Assembly (NCBI GenBank): GCA_026391455.1
Contig: JAPLEH010000022.1
Span: forward strand, 1-64,000
Source of the DNA: Bacteroidota bacterium
GTDB lineage: Bacteria; Bacteroidota; Bacteroidia; Chitinophagales; Chitinophagaceae
Direction: 5' to 3'
Length of the DNA stretch: 64,000 nucleotides
Part shown: one piece after another, positions 16,562 through 25,056 of the stretch
How the letters are laid out: every line of letters starts with the position of its first letter
Position numbering within the stretch: position 1 is the stretch's first letter
Position numbers and translations under genes: made by a program
The notes under the pieces: generated by a model
Database searches by the model: none
Seen by the model: the letters and a program-made list of their open reading frames with translations, nothing else
Told to the model about the DNA's origin: nothing

Positions 16562-18510
16562 ACGGTTTCGTTTTTTGTGGCCGGAATGTACAATGAAACC
16601 ACCGTCCCGTTTTCAATATCAATGGTCAGTTTACCTTCCAGTTTTTCTGTAAATGCCCGGATCATCCGGTACCCGAATGAACGACTTTTCTCAAGCGTAA
16701 GTGCTTCAGACATACCGGCCCCGTTGTCGGCAACGCGTAACAGATAACCACCTGTATCCGCTTGCCGGGTGAAACTTACCCGGATTATGCCTTCTGATCG
16801 ATCCGCAAAAGCATATTTGTAAGCATTCGTTACCAATTCGTTGATGATGAGACCGAGTGGTACTACAGTGTCAATATCCAGTTCCACATCTTCCACCTGC
16901 TGGATTATACTCACTGAAAGCGTTTCCTTACTATTGGTATCTTCCAGATAAGCCAGCAATTCCCTGATATAATCTTTAATGCGGAGCGAAGTAAGGTTGC
17001 TAACATCCCGGTACAAAAACTGGTGGATCAGCGCCATGGATTGAACACGGCTCTTTCCCGCCTGTACAGCCGAATATGCTTTTTCATCACTAATATAATG
17101 CGATTGCAGGTTAAGCAGGCTGGTCACCACCTGCAAATTATTTTTTACACGGTGGTGAATTTCCCGCATCAGCACTTCTTTTTCTTTTAATGCATTTTCA
17201 ATATCCTGCTTTTGCGTAATGAGTATTGCGTTTTTACGTTTATTGATCACATAGGTATAAAAAATCACTCCGGCGAGCAATAGTCCCAGTACCGTGGATA
17301 ATAAAAAGAAAACCAATAACTGTCTGTTTTTTTCGGCTTTTTGTTCGGTAGTGGAAACCTGGTTGGTGAGCATGCCTATTTGCTGTTGTTGCTTTTCTTT
17401 TTCGTAAACAGCATTCATTTCATTTATCTGTCGGCTGTTCTCTTCATTGAGGAGGCTGTCTTTCAGCAGTTCATACCGGCTACTGAATTGATAGGCTTTA
17501 TCGAAATCATTTTGCCGGGCGAATGTTTCTGCTAATAATTTATAAAAAGCGGCCACACTTTCTCTGTCATTATACCGCCGCGCATATTCCGCCCCTTTTG
17601 TAAACCATTCGATGGCCTGTTGTATTTTCTTTTCAGCACTGGCTATCATGCCTAAGCCCTGATGGCAACTGATATAAGCAGCCTGCTCTTCTGCGGTATT
17701 TAATTGTGGTAACAATTCATTGAAAATAACTTTTGCCTCATCAAACCGCCTGAGTCCCAGTAATGCGGTGGCGAGATTTGCTTTCCCTTCATGAATATCC
17801 TGTGGAACAAATGCATCCTTTTCCACTTTAACAGCATAATGCAATGCACTGTCGTAATTGCCCATATACTGATAGCAGGACCCGATATTGATACTGGAAT
17901 TGATGATGCCCTGTTTATTATTCAATTCGGTTTTGATCTGCAGGGATAGCTGGTTGTATTTTACTGCGGCTGCATATTCTTTTCGGGAACGATATATCAA
18001 CGCAATATTGTTATATGACTGCGCTATTTCCTTTCTGGCTTTGTATCCCTCTCTTAATTGCAGTGCTTCAAAATGGTTACGCAGGGCCAGTTCATATATA
18101 CCAGCTGCATACCATGCATTGCCAATATCGGTAAGAATGTTTGCCTGAGAAGGATGTAATTGATGCTTTCTGGCCAATACCAGTGCTTCCGTAAGGTATA
18201 ATATGGCTGAGTCTGTCTTCCCCCAGATATCATAGCAAATTCCAATATTTTTTATTGCCCTTGCTTCCTGCCGTACACTTCCTGCTTTGATAGCCATTTT
18301 TCGGGCTTGTGTGGCGAGTAAAACGGAGGAATCCACATTATAATCAAACATATAAAAAGCCAGCTCATTTAAGGCATCGCTTTTTACAGAATCTGGTACG
18401 GAAGAGCTGATTACAAGTAGTAATGAATCTTTTTCATTTTCCTGCGATTTCGCGGGGGAAGAAAAGGACAGGCAGCCTAATAGTATGAATAAGCATCTCA
18501 AAAGAATCAT
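16558..18510 (-). CDS. TPR-containing sensor histidine kinase (HisKA_2 type)
   Basis: A 650-residue membrane kinase. After a signal peptide/hydrophobic N-terminus, residues about 45-365 form tandem tetratricopeptide repeats (NIALIYRSRKEYAAAVKYNQ and similar), probably periplasmic, then a coiled coil. One membrane segment follows (about 398-422, LLVFFLLSTVLGLLLAGVIFY). The cytoplasmic part has a HisKA_2 dimerisation domain with the phospho-acceptor in REIHHRVKNNLQVVTSLLNL and an HATPase domain (GLIINELVTNAYKYAF N-box, VADNGAGM G1 box). Co-translated with the LuxR-type regulator. The stimulus is unknown. Confidence 0.92.
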   Translation of the reverse strand: MILLRCLFILLGCLSFSSPAKSQENEKDSLLLVISSSVPDSVKSDALNELAFYMFDYNVDSSVLLATQARKMAIKAGSVRQEARAIKNIGICYDIWGKTDSAILYLTEALVLARKHQLHPSQANILTDIGNAWYAAGIYELALRNHFEALQLREGYKARKEIAQSYNNIALIYRSRKEYAAAVKYNQLSLQIKTELNNKQGIINSSINIGSCYQYMGNYDSALHYAVKVEKDAFVPQDIHEGKANLATALLGLRRFDEAKVIFNELLPQLNTAEEQAAYISCHQGLGMIASAEKKIQQAIEWFTKGAEYARRYNDRESVAAFYKLLAETFARQNDFDKAYQFSSRYELLKDSLLNEENSRQINEMNAVYEKEKQQQQIGMLTNQVSTTEQKAEKNRQLLVFFLLSTVLGLLLAGVIFYTYVINKRKNAILITQKQDIENALKEKEVLMREIHHRVKNNLQVVTSLLNLQSHYISDEKAYSAVQAGKSRVQSMALIHQFLYRDVSNLTSLRIKDYIRELLAYLEDTNSKETLSVSIIQQVEDVELDIDTVVPLGLIINELVTNAYKYAFADRSEGIIRVSFTRQADTGGYLLRVADNGAGMSEALTLEKSRSFGYRMIRAFTEKLEGKLTIDIENGTVVSLYIPATKNETV

Positions 18511-18552
18511 CTTAGCAACAAAACTATTGATAATAGCTGTTCCTAAGATAGT

Positions 18553-18568
18553 CCTTTTGGATGATTTT
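18553..18568 (-). promoter_or_regulatory. operator candidate AAAATCATCCAAAAGG upstream of the kinase gene
   Basis: The 16-mer on the minus strand differs by one base from that at 14245-14260, has the same orientation relative to its downstream gene, and lies 42 bp upstream of the kinase ATG. Consistent with autoregulation of the two-component operon. Confidence 0.6.
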
Positions 18569-18642
18569 AGTGTTTGAAAAGGTTGGTTCTGCGGCTGTCA
18601 GTCACCGTACTTGTGCGGAGAGGTTTGATTCAGTGAATGGAT

Positions 18643-19738
18643 TTATCCGGCTTCGCTTTCTTTCTCACTCATCAAATAGGCTTTAATAAATCCATCCAGT
18701 TCTCCATCCATTACGGGTTGAACATTACCCACTTCAAAATCGGTACGATGGTCTTTGATCATTTTATAGGGATGGAATACATAAGAACGTATCTGGCTGC
18801 CCCATTCTATTTTTTTCTTTTTGGCATTGTTCGCGTCTTTGATCGCGTTACGTTTTTGCAATTCCATTTCGTACAACCGGCTGCGGAGCATTTGCATGGC
18901 CAGTTCCCGGTTGCCGAGCTGGCTCCGATCCTGCTGACACACCACCACGATACCGGTGGGAATATGCGTTAACTGCACTTTGGTCTCTACTTTATTTACG
19001 TTCTGACCACCCGCACCCCCGCTTCGTGAAGTTTCCATTTTTACATCGGCGGGGTTGATCTCAATTTGAATCGTATCATCTACCATGGGATAGGCATACA
19101 CACTTACAAAAGAGGTATGTCGCCGGGCATTACTGTCGAAGGGAGAAATGCGTACAAGGCGGTGTACCCCGCTTTCGGCTTTCAGGAAGCCATAGGCAAA
19201 TGGACCTTCAAACTGGAGGGTACAGGTTTTGATACCGGCACCATCACCCCATTGCCAATCCATTTCGGTTACTTTCCAACCCTGTTTCTCACCATACATG
19301 CGGTACATACGGGCGAGCATTTCGGCCCAGTCCTGGCTTTCCGTACCGCCGGCGCCGGAGTTGATCTGCAACACAGCGGGCAATTCATCTTCGGGTTCGT
19401 TGAGGGTGGCTTTGAATTCGGCTTCATCCAATTGGGCAATTGCCTTTTCGTATGCCTCTTTGGTTTCCTCTTCGGAGGCATCGCCCCCTTTCCAGAACTC
19501 AAATAGCACAGCAAAGTCCTCTACGGCCGTTTCAGTGGTCTCATAGAGTTTCACCCAATATTCATTAACCTTGGCGTTTTTGAGAATTTCGGTAGCCCTT
19601 TTGTTGTCATCCCAGAAACCGGGACTTAACGAAAGCTGCTTGTCTTCTTCGATTTTATATCGTCGGTTCTCGACGTCAAAGAAACCTCCTTATCCCGGCA
19701 ATGCGGGACCGCATATCCTGTAATTTTTCGATTGTCAT
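18643..19738 (-). CDS. prfB: peptide chain release factor 2, with programmed +1 frameshift
   Basis: RF2 terminates translation at UGA and UAA. The first 20 codons (19738-19679, M-T-I-E-K-L-Q-D...) end at CTT followed by in-frame TGA (19678-19676). The preceding AGGAGG and the CTT-TGA-C slippery site are the classical RF2 autoregulatory frameshift. Skipping the T at 19678 continues with [15 protein letters not shown] down to 18643, giving about 364 residues, the normal length. The SPF anticodon-like motif ([15 protein letters not shown]) and GGQ ([13 protein letters not shown]) are intact. Without the frameshift the gene would look like a 5'-truncated ORF. A TACCTTCG -7-like element lies just upstream. 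Confidence 0.97.
19676..19692 (-). promoter_or_regulatory. prfB recoding site (AGGAGG ... CTT TGA C)
   Basis: On the minus strand AGGAGG-TTT-CTT-TGA: an internal Shine-Dalgarno-like hexamer 3 nt upstream of the CTT shift codon, and a UGA stop followed by C. When RF2 is scarce, ribosomes slip +1 on CUU and make full-length RF2. Confidence 0.95.
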
Positions 19739-19742
19739 GCTG

Positions 19743-19750
19743 CGAAGGTA
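19743..19750 (-). promoter_or_regulatory. -7-like element TACCTTCG upstream of prfB
   Basis: Minus-strand TACCTTCG only 4 bp before the ATG, in the same arrangement (TACCTTCGCAGCATG) as upstream of pyrE. This implies a leaderless or near-leaderless transcript if functional. Confidence 0.45.
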
Positions 19751-19850
19751 ATGAAAATAAAGGAGAATAATTTCAACTACCTGTCAACTGATTTATCCTA
19801 TTTTACAGGCAGACAATTGACCAGATCAAGATCAAGCTCAACATTCATAC

Positions 19851-20675
19851 ATGTATACACCAAAAAAATCGCTCCTTCTGCTTCTAAAAGCATCGTTGTT
19901 CATTGCGTGTTTTATCGGAGCCTATTATTTGTTTTCGGCAGTGTTCTCATTGGCACATTTGCCACAAACGAAATGGGTGCAGGCCATTTCGGGTACCACG
20001 GGTGCCTGGCTGGTGACCTGGGCATTCCTCCGGTTTGATAAAAAGAATTTCGCTTCGATCGAACTCTGCTGGGCGCCCACTACCCTTCGGGATTTCTTCA
20101 GAGGAACGGTTGCAGGTCTCATTGGCATGGGTATTTTATCTGTCGGGGTCATTTATTTATCCGGTTTTCATCTGTTGCTCAATCCCCGCTTTAATATTGG
20201 TGCCTTTGCAGCCACAAGCCTGGTCATCTGGTTTCTTGCCTGGCTGGAAGAGATCAGCTTCCGGGGTTATCCGCTTCAGTTGCTTAAAAACAAACTACAC
20301 CCCCGGTTGGTAATCTGTTATATCGCTTTGCAATTCGCATTGTATCACCTTGTTTTTGGATGGCCATTGCAAACAGCGCTGCTGGGGGCCGGGTCATGGG
20401 GCATCATTTTCACCACAGCGGCCTGGTATTCAAATGGAATTGCGATGGCTACCGGTTTACATTTTGCCGTCAACCTGGTGCCGGGAATGTTTGGCACCGC
20501 TTCTGCCGAAACGAATATCTGGGTATTTTCGATAGATAAACTTCCATTCAGTGCTAATCCCGCATTGGAAAAAGCGCTGATCTGGGTTCCGCAGGTAATC
20601 GTGCTGGCTACCGGTATTTTTTTAATGGAGTGGTTGGTGAAAAAGAACCGGCGTAAATCAAACACATCTGTATAA
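19851..20675 (+). CDS. CPBP-family intramembrane glutamic protease
   Basis: A 274-residue polytopic membrane protein with about seven hydrophobic segments. The CPBP/Abi motifs are EEISFRG (Glu133-Glu134-x3-Arg138), FALYHLVFGW (second-motif histidine) and ATGLHFAVNLVPG (third motif). Family members include Rce1-like CAAX proteases and bacteriocin-immunity proteins, and the substrate here is unknown. It is followed by a VOC protein gene starting 10 bp downstream, so the two may be co-transcribed. Confidence 0.85.
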   Translation: MYTPKKSLLLLLKASLFIACFIGAYYLFSAVFSLAHLPQTKWVQAISGTTGAWLVTWAFLRFDKKNFASIELCWAPTTLRDFFRGTVAGLIGMGILSVGVIYLSGFHLLLNPRFNIGAFAATSLVIWFLAWLEEISFRGYPLQLLKNKLHPRLVICYIALQFALYHLVFGWPLQTALLGAGSWGIIFTTAAWYSNGIAMATGLHFAVNLVPGMFGTASAETNIWVFSIDKLPFSANPALEKALIWVPQVIVLATGIFLMEWLVKKNRRKSNTSV

Positions 20676-20685
20676 TTTGCAAGTC

Positions 20686-21057
20686 ATGACCATTCAATAC
20701 AAAGGCATCATCTTATTTGTTCAGCAAGTACAAGAACTGGCCCTGTTTTATACCCGGTACTTTGGGTATCAAATTACTTCACCGCAGGATGATAATTGGA
20801 TGTTATTAACAAATGGAAATGCAGAACTGGGCCTTCATCGTATGGGTGAAGATTTTCTTTCGCCGGAACTTACGAATAGTGAAACCAATACCAAGCTCTT
20901 GTTTGAGATCAATGACGGAATTGAAGACCTGCATACGATACTGCTGCAATCTAATACTGAGATTGGTGCGATCAAGAGCTGGGATAACTACCCCTATCTC
21001 CTTTTTGACGGAAAAGACCCTGAAGGAAATGTATTCCAGGTACGACAACCGAAATAA
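20686..21057 (+). CDS. VOC (glyoxalase/bleomycin-resistance) family protein
   Basis: A 123-residue single VOC module: ILFVQQVQELALFYTRYFGY at the N-terminus, ELGLHRMG in the middle and the C-terminal LLFDGKDPEGNVFQVRQP, which supplies the metal-ligand-type glutamate/glutamine positions. Lyase, dioxygenase and antibiotic-binding roles exist in the family and cannot be told apart here. The frame can be extended to a TTG at 20677, but ATG at 20686 gives the usual N-terminus. It follows the CPBP gene closely. Confidence 0.82.
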   Translation: MTIQYKGIILFVQQVQELALFYTRYFGYQITSPQDDNWMLLTNGNAELGLHRMGEDFLSPELTNSETNTKLLFEINDGIEDLHTILLQSNTEIGAIKSWDNYPYLLFDGKDPEGNVFQVRQPK

Positions 21058-21114
21058 TTAACGGCACAAGTGAAGCCGTACAACTAACTTACAGCCTCAA
21101 ACAAAAACCATCGT

Positions 21115-21843
21115 ATGTGTTTTTCTGCAACTGCAAGTTTTGCGGCCGGCGCTGTATTGGGAACGGTTGGTCTGATAACTGTTTCAAAAGCTAAAACTGG
21201 TCCGCAACGGGCTTTCGCTTCCATCCCATTGATCTTTGCGGTGCAGCAATGTACAGAAGGGTTGCTTTGGCTATCGTTGCATCATTCAACACTTGCTTCG
21301 TGGCAATCGTTACTGACCTATCTCTTCCTGATTTTTGCAATGGCTGTCTGGCCATTTTGGATTCCCTTTACGATACATCAACTGGAAAAGGACAAGCGGA
21401 GAAAAAAGCGTTTACAGTATTTTGTATGGACAGGCGCAACGGTAGCGATAGGTGTACTGATCATTTTATTCAGTTACCCGGTAGAAGTGATTACCCCCTA
21501 TTGTCCCACCTGCCCTTCGCCGCGTACACCGGCGCCCCTGCATCACCTGCATTATGAATTTGCCATACCGCTCTTTGTGAAAAAGCTGATAGCGGTATTC
21601 AGTGTTCTTTATATTGCGGCCACGATCATTACTCCGTTTCTTTCTGGTATCACTAAAATGAAATGGCTGGGGGTGGTATTTCTGGCTTCTTATCTTTTTG
21701 CCGTACTGTTTTACCAGGGATTTGTAATTTCTGTCTGGTGTTTCTTTGCAGCTATCCTGAGCTTTGTGGTATGGTGGATTATAGCAGACGAAACCAAATC
21801 GAAAATGGGGCGGTACAATAATTTTTATAATAACCTGCCCTGA
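21115..21843 (+). CDS. DUF6629-like integral membrane protein
   Basis: A 242-residue membrane protein with about six to seven transmembrane helices. The N-terminus MCFSATASFAAGAVLGTVG followed by PLIFAVQQCTEGLLWL is the recognisable pattern of an uncharacterised membrane family (DUF6629, named from memory). A short Cys-Pro-rich loop CPTCPSPRTPAPLHH lies around residue 130. Function unknown. A small membrane-protein gene starts 5 bp downstream. Confidence 0.75.
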   Translation: MCFSATASFAAGAVLGTVGLITVSKAKTGPQRAFASIPLIFAVQQCTEGLLWLSLHHSTLASWQSLLTYLFLIFAMAVWPFWIPFTIHQLEKDKRRKKRLQYFVWTGATVAIGVLIILFSYPVEVITPYCPTCPSPRTPAPLHHLHYEFAIPLFVKKLIAVFSVLYIAATIITPFLSGITKMKWLGVVFLASYLFAVLFYQGFVISVWCFFAAILSFVVWWIIADETKSKMGRYNNFYNNLP

Positions 21844-21848
21844 TCAGT

Positions 21849-22139
21849 ATGGCGCCTGCTTATAACCGGTCTGTCAGTAATCCTGGGAAATCACTACTGG
21901 TTTGCGCCAGTGTCATCATATGTTCTTTCTGGTGCTGCGCTTCCTGGTTGAATATGTACGCTTACCAATTGACCGGTGTATTCGCAGAAATAGCCTGGTT
22001 TCCATCTATTATTATTTCCCTCTGGCTGGTGATAACATGCTGTATCCGCTGGGCCCATCAAAAATTCAAGTTGGCATCCCTTTACCTGTTCTGTATCTTA
22101 CTGTTTACAGCTACTATTCTTTCTATCGTATTATTATAA
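21849..22139 (+). CDS. small membrane protein (96 aa), unknown
   Basis: Three hydrophobic segments (about residues 15-35, 43-62 and 72-95) with no recognisable domain. The 5-bp spacing to the DUF6629-like gene indicates one operon. It may be a partner of that protein. No further function is inferred. Confidence 0.6.
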   Translation: MAPAYNRSVSNPGKSLLVCASVIICSFWCCASWLNMYAYQLTGVFAEIAWFPSIIISLWLVITCCIRWAHQKFKLASLYLFCILLFTATILSIVLL

Positions 22140-22174
22140 TAAAAACGGGCCTTATCATGCCTGATAAAGCCCGT
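22139..22174 (-). terminator. rho-independent terminator of the desaturase gene
   Basis: On the minus strand AACGGGCTTTATC-AGGCAT-GATAAGGCCCGTT (13-bp stem, one weak pair) followed by TTTTATTA. It lies 19 bp after the stop and also abuts the end of the convergent small membrane gene. Confidence 0.82.
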
Positions 22175-22192
22175 TGAAAATAGATAAATGCG

Positions 22193-22951
22193 TTATTCCA
22201 GTTCGACGTTGCTATTCTTATTGATCTTATTTACTTTGATTACGCCGGTCCAGTTTAAAAACAGGATCACCGGATAAGTCGGATCAAATTCATACCAACG
22301 TTTGCCGAAATTGATCGCGGACGGTGTTTTGTGGTGATTATTATGATAGGCTTCCCCCATCAGCAAGAGGTCCATGGGATATAAATTCTTAGACGTATTG
22401 TTCATGGCAAAATTCACGCTGCCATATTTATGTGCAAACCAGTTGATCACAGCACCATGCAAAGGCATCATCACGATGTGGATGGGTATAAGCAGGTACC
22501 ACCAGGCCGATGGCGCAAACAGTACATAGAACGTAATATAAAAGGCGATCCAGCCCACCCTCGATAACCAGTTATGGGCAATACGGTCAAGCGCCGGCCA
22601 ATCAGGAAGGTTTTTTAAGAAGCGTTCTTCGATTTCAATTTTGTTGTTGAACACTCCGGAAGTGAAGAGGCGGCTGCGCCACATCATAATCCAGAGATTA
22701 TCATCAAACTTTGGTGAATGGGGATCTTTTTCTGTATCCGTATAGGCATGGTGCATGCGGTGCATGATGGCATACACTCTCGGACTTACATAGGAAGACC
22801 CCTGACCGATATAGGCAATCAGGTAAAAAAATCGTTCCCAAAATTTACTCATACTGAAGGCAGCATGAGATGCGTAACGGTGTTGGAGAAAAGTTTGTGA
22901 AAAGATCGCCAGGTACCAGTGACACACAAAGAACAAAAGTATTATAAGCAT
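22193..22951 (-). CDS. acyl-CoA desaturase (membrane fatty acid desaturase)
   Basis: A 252-residue integral membrane diiron desaturase of the delta-9/OLE1 type. The three histidine boxes are HRYASH (24-29), HRMHH (64-68) and HNNHH (203-207), with membrane segments between them. It introduces a cis double bond into saturated acyl chains and so adjusts membrane fluidity. It is somewhat shorter at the N-terminus than eukaryotic homologues but normal for Bacteroidota. Monocistronic, with a terminator. Confidence 0.92.
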   Translation of the reverse strand: MLIILLFFVCHWYLAIFSQTFLQHRYASHAAFSMSKFWERFFYLIAYIGQGSSYVSPRVYAIMHRMHHAYTDTEKDPHSPKFDDNLWIMMWRSRLFTSGVFNNKIEIEERFLKNLPDWPALDRIAHNWLSRVGWIAFYITFYVLFAPSAWWYLLIPIHIVMMPLHGAVINWFAHKYGSVNFAMNNTSKNLYPMDLLLMGEAYHNNHHKTPSAINFGKRWYEFDPTYPVILFLNWTGVIKVNKINKNSNVELE

Positions 22952-23058
22952 TAAATCAGAGCGGGGATGAATAAAGAACTACGATGTTGACCTGAAAGAT
23001 AGGTTTAATACTTCATATGTAAGCCATATTCTTTGTTAATGCTCATAACTATTTAGTT

Positions 23059-23081
23059 GTAATTGTAACAGTTGCAATTAC
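23059..23081. repeat. 7-bp inverted repeat downstream of pullulanase
   Basis: GTAATTG (23059-23065) and CAATTAC (23075-23081) flank an 9-bp spacer directly after the pulA stop codon. There is no T-run, so it is a weak terminator or RNA-stabilising hairpin at best. Confidence 0.3.
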
Positions 23082-23082
23082 T

Positions 23083-25056
23083 TTATTTCATGTATACGAT
23101 TGTACAACTATATGGTTTCATGGTGATGGAACCGTTCAACGGAATATCCTGCATCCATTGATTGTTCTGAATGGCCACCTTCCAGATTCCCTTGCCAGGT
23201 GATATTATTCTTGATTGTCCGGTACCATTAAAATACACGTTGATCCTTTTCCAGCTATCACCTGTCTTTTTACCATCGAGTGTATAAGCGACCAATCCTT
23301 CGCCTGTAGTCTCATCAAAATGCAGATATCTGGCAATTGATTTCGCAAGAGTAAGCCGGAAAGCCGGATGTGCTTTCCTGAGTTGAATCAGTCCTTTTAC
23401 ATATTCAAATACATCGTAGTGCTGTGTCTTCAGATCCCAATCAATGGCATTGATGCTGTCAGCCGATTCAAAAGAATTCTCCACTCCTTTTTTTGTCCGT
23501 AAAAATTCGGTACCGGCGTGTATAAAGCTGATACCCTGCGACGTGAGTACGATGGATAATGCCAGCTTGTGCATATTCGTTCTTTCTTCAAGGGTGGCAT
23601 CCGGCGCTGAAATACGGAGTTTATCCCATAATACGTGGTTATCATGACATTCACAATAACTGATCGTTTGCCAGGGCTCTTTGGCGTAAGGCTTTTTGGA
23701 ATAATTGACTTTTGCATAATCCACCTGCGGATGTTTACAAGCCGCCACTACGCCAAAACGGATGCTTTGTTCCATACCCGGTTTACCGCTGGCAAATCCC
23801 CTGTCTTTATGATCGAATACGCTCCCTTTGATCCCATCCCGAATATCATCGCTGAATACCGCAATACGGTCCAATTTGGAAACGTTTGCTTTAATAGCCC
23901 GCAATGAATCAGGCAATGGCGATGCCCCGGCCGTCCACCCTTCCCCATAAATCAGGATATCTGGCTTTATCTTATGCAGTTCTTTCGTAATAAGATTCAT
24001 CGTTTCTATATCATGTATACCCATCAGATCTACCCGGAACCCGTCGATATGATATTCCTTTACCCAAAAGCGCATCGACTCCAGCATAAACTTCCGGAAC
24101 ATGGCCCGCTCACTGGCTGTTTCATTGCCGCAAGCAGATGCGTTAGAGAATTTACCTTCTTTGTTTTGCCTGTAATAATATCCGGGCACCAGTTGGTTGA
24201 AATAGGAAGAATCCGTAAGCGCTGTATGGTTATACACCACATCCATCACCACCCGCAAACCATGCCGGTGAAATTTATTTACCAGTTCTTTGAATTCACG
24301 GATTCGTGTAATTCCATCATAGGCATTCGTTGCATATGAGCCTTCCGGCACGTTATAGTTGAGCGGGTCATATCCCCAATTGTATTTCAGATCCGGTTTG
24401 GTTTCATCTACCGAGTTATAATCAAATACGGGCAACAGGTGTACATGCGTAACGCCCAGTTCTTTAAGATGGCTGAGGCCTGTACTGTGTCCGGCAGTAT
24501 TTCGTGTATTCAGCTCCGTTAGTCCGATGAATTTGCCTTTAGCCCTGATGCCCGAACTGGCCGATATGCTTGCATCCCGTACATGGAGTTCATATATAAT
24601 GGCATCTGTTTTATGTTGAAACGGTGGGCTTTTGTCTTCGCTCCAGCCCGGTGGATTGGTGAGTGAAAGGTCGGCGATCATCCCTCTTTTTCCATTGATG
24701 CCGGTCAGTTTCACATATGGATCGGCTACGGCAGCCGACCATTTACCCGTATTCATGGTTCGAAAGGTATAAAACTTACCGCTGAAATTTCCAGCAATTA
24801 CCGACAGCCATGTACCCGATACAGACTGTTTCATTTCATAGGTGGCAAAAGGATCACCTCCCATGCCTGCTTCATATAAAAGCAGTTGTGCCCTTTCGGC
24901 ATAGGGCGCCCAGATACGGAAACGACAACTGGTATCACTGTATACCAAACCGAGGTCATCCCCTTTGTATTCCGGATACCGGTCGTACAAGCCCTCCTGC
25001 CCTTTCCCTGAAAAAAATTGTGCGAGGAAACTAAACAGCATCATCATACGCTTCAT
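23083..25056 (-). CDS. pulA: type I pullulanase (GH13)
   Basis: It hydrolyses alpha-1,6 branch links of pullulan, amylopectin or glycogen. It is 657 residues with a probable signal peptide (MKRMMMLFSFLAQFFSGKGQ), so it acts in the periplasm or outside. An N-terminal CBM48-like beta domain (about 35-130) includes FRIWAPYAERAQLLLY. The GH13 barrel has the pullulanase signature YNWGYDP, then VVMDVVYNHT, GFRVDLMG (nucleophile Asp), LIYGEGW (acid Glu) and CECHDNHVLWDK (third carboxylate). The C-terminal beta domain ends in SCTIVYMK. No other glycan genes are adjacent. The 845-bp repeat array lies directly upstream. Confidence 0.94.
   Translation of the reverse strand: MKRMMMLFSFLAQFFSGKGQEGLYDRYPEYKGDDLGLVYSDTSCRFRIWAPYAERAQLLLYEAGMGGDPFATYEMKQSVSGTWLSVIAGNFSGKFYTFRTMNTGKWSAAVADPYVKLTGINGKRGMIADLSLTNPPGWSEDKSPPFQHKTDAIIYELHVRDASISASSGIRAKGKFIGLTELNTRNTAGHSTGLSHLKELGVTHVHLLPVFDYNSVDETKPDLKYNWGYDPLNYNVPEGSYATNAYDGITRIREFKELVNKFHRHGLRVVMDVVYNHTALTDSSYFNQLVPGYYYRQNKEGKFSNASACGNETASERAMFRKFMLESMRFWVKEYHIDGFRVDLMGIHDIETMNLITKELHKIKPDILIYGEGWTAGASPLPDSLRAIKANVSKLDRIAVFSDDIRDGIKGSVFDHKDRGFASGKPGMEQSIRFGVVAACKHPQVDYAKVNYSKKPYAKEPWQTISYCECHDNHVLWDKLRISAPDATLEERTNMHKLALSIVLTSQGISFIHAGTEFLRTKKGVENSFESADSINAIDWDLKTQHYDVFEYVKGLIQLRKAHPAFRLTLAKSIARYLHFDETTGEGLVAYTLDGKKTGDSWKRINVYFNGTGQSRIISPGKGIWKVAIQNNQWMQDIPLNGSITMKPYSCTIVYMK

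Noticed and set aside
18643-19554. prfB as a truncated or broken gene
   Set aside because: The missing N-terminus is present in another frame and joined by the standard programmed frameshift site.
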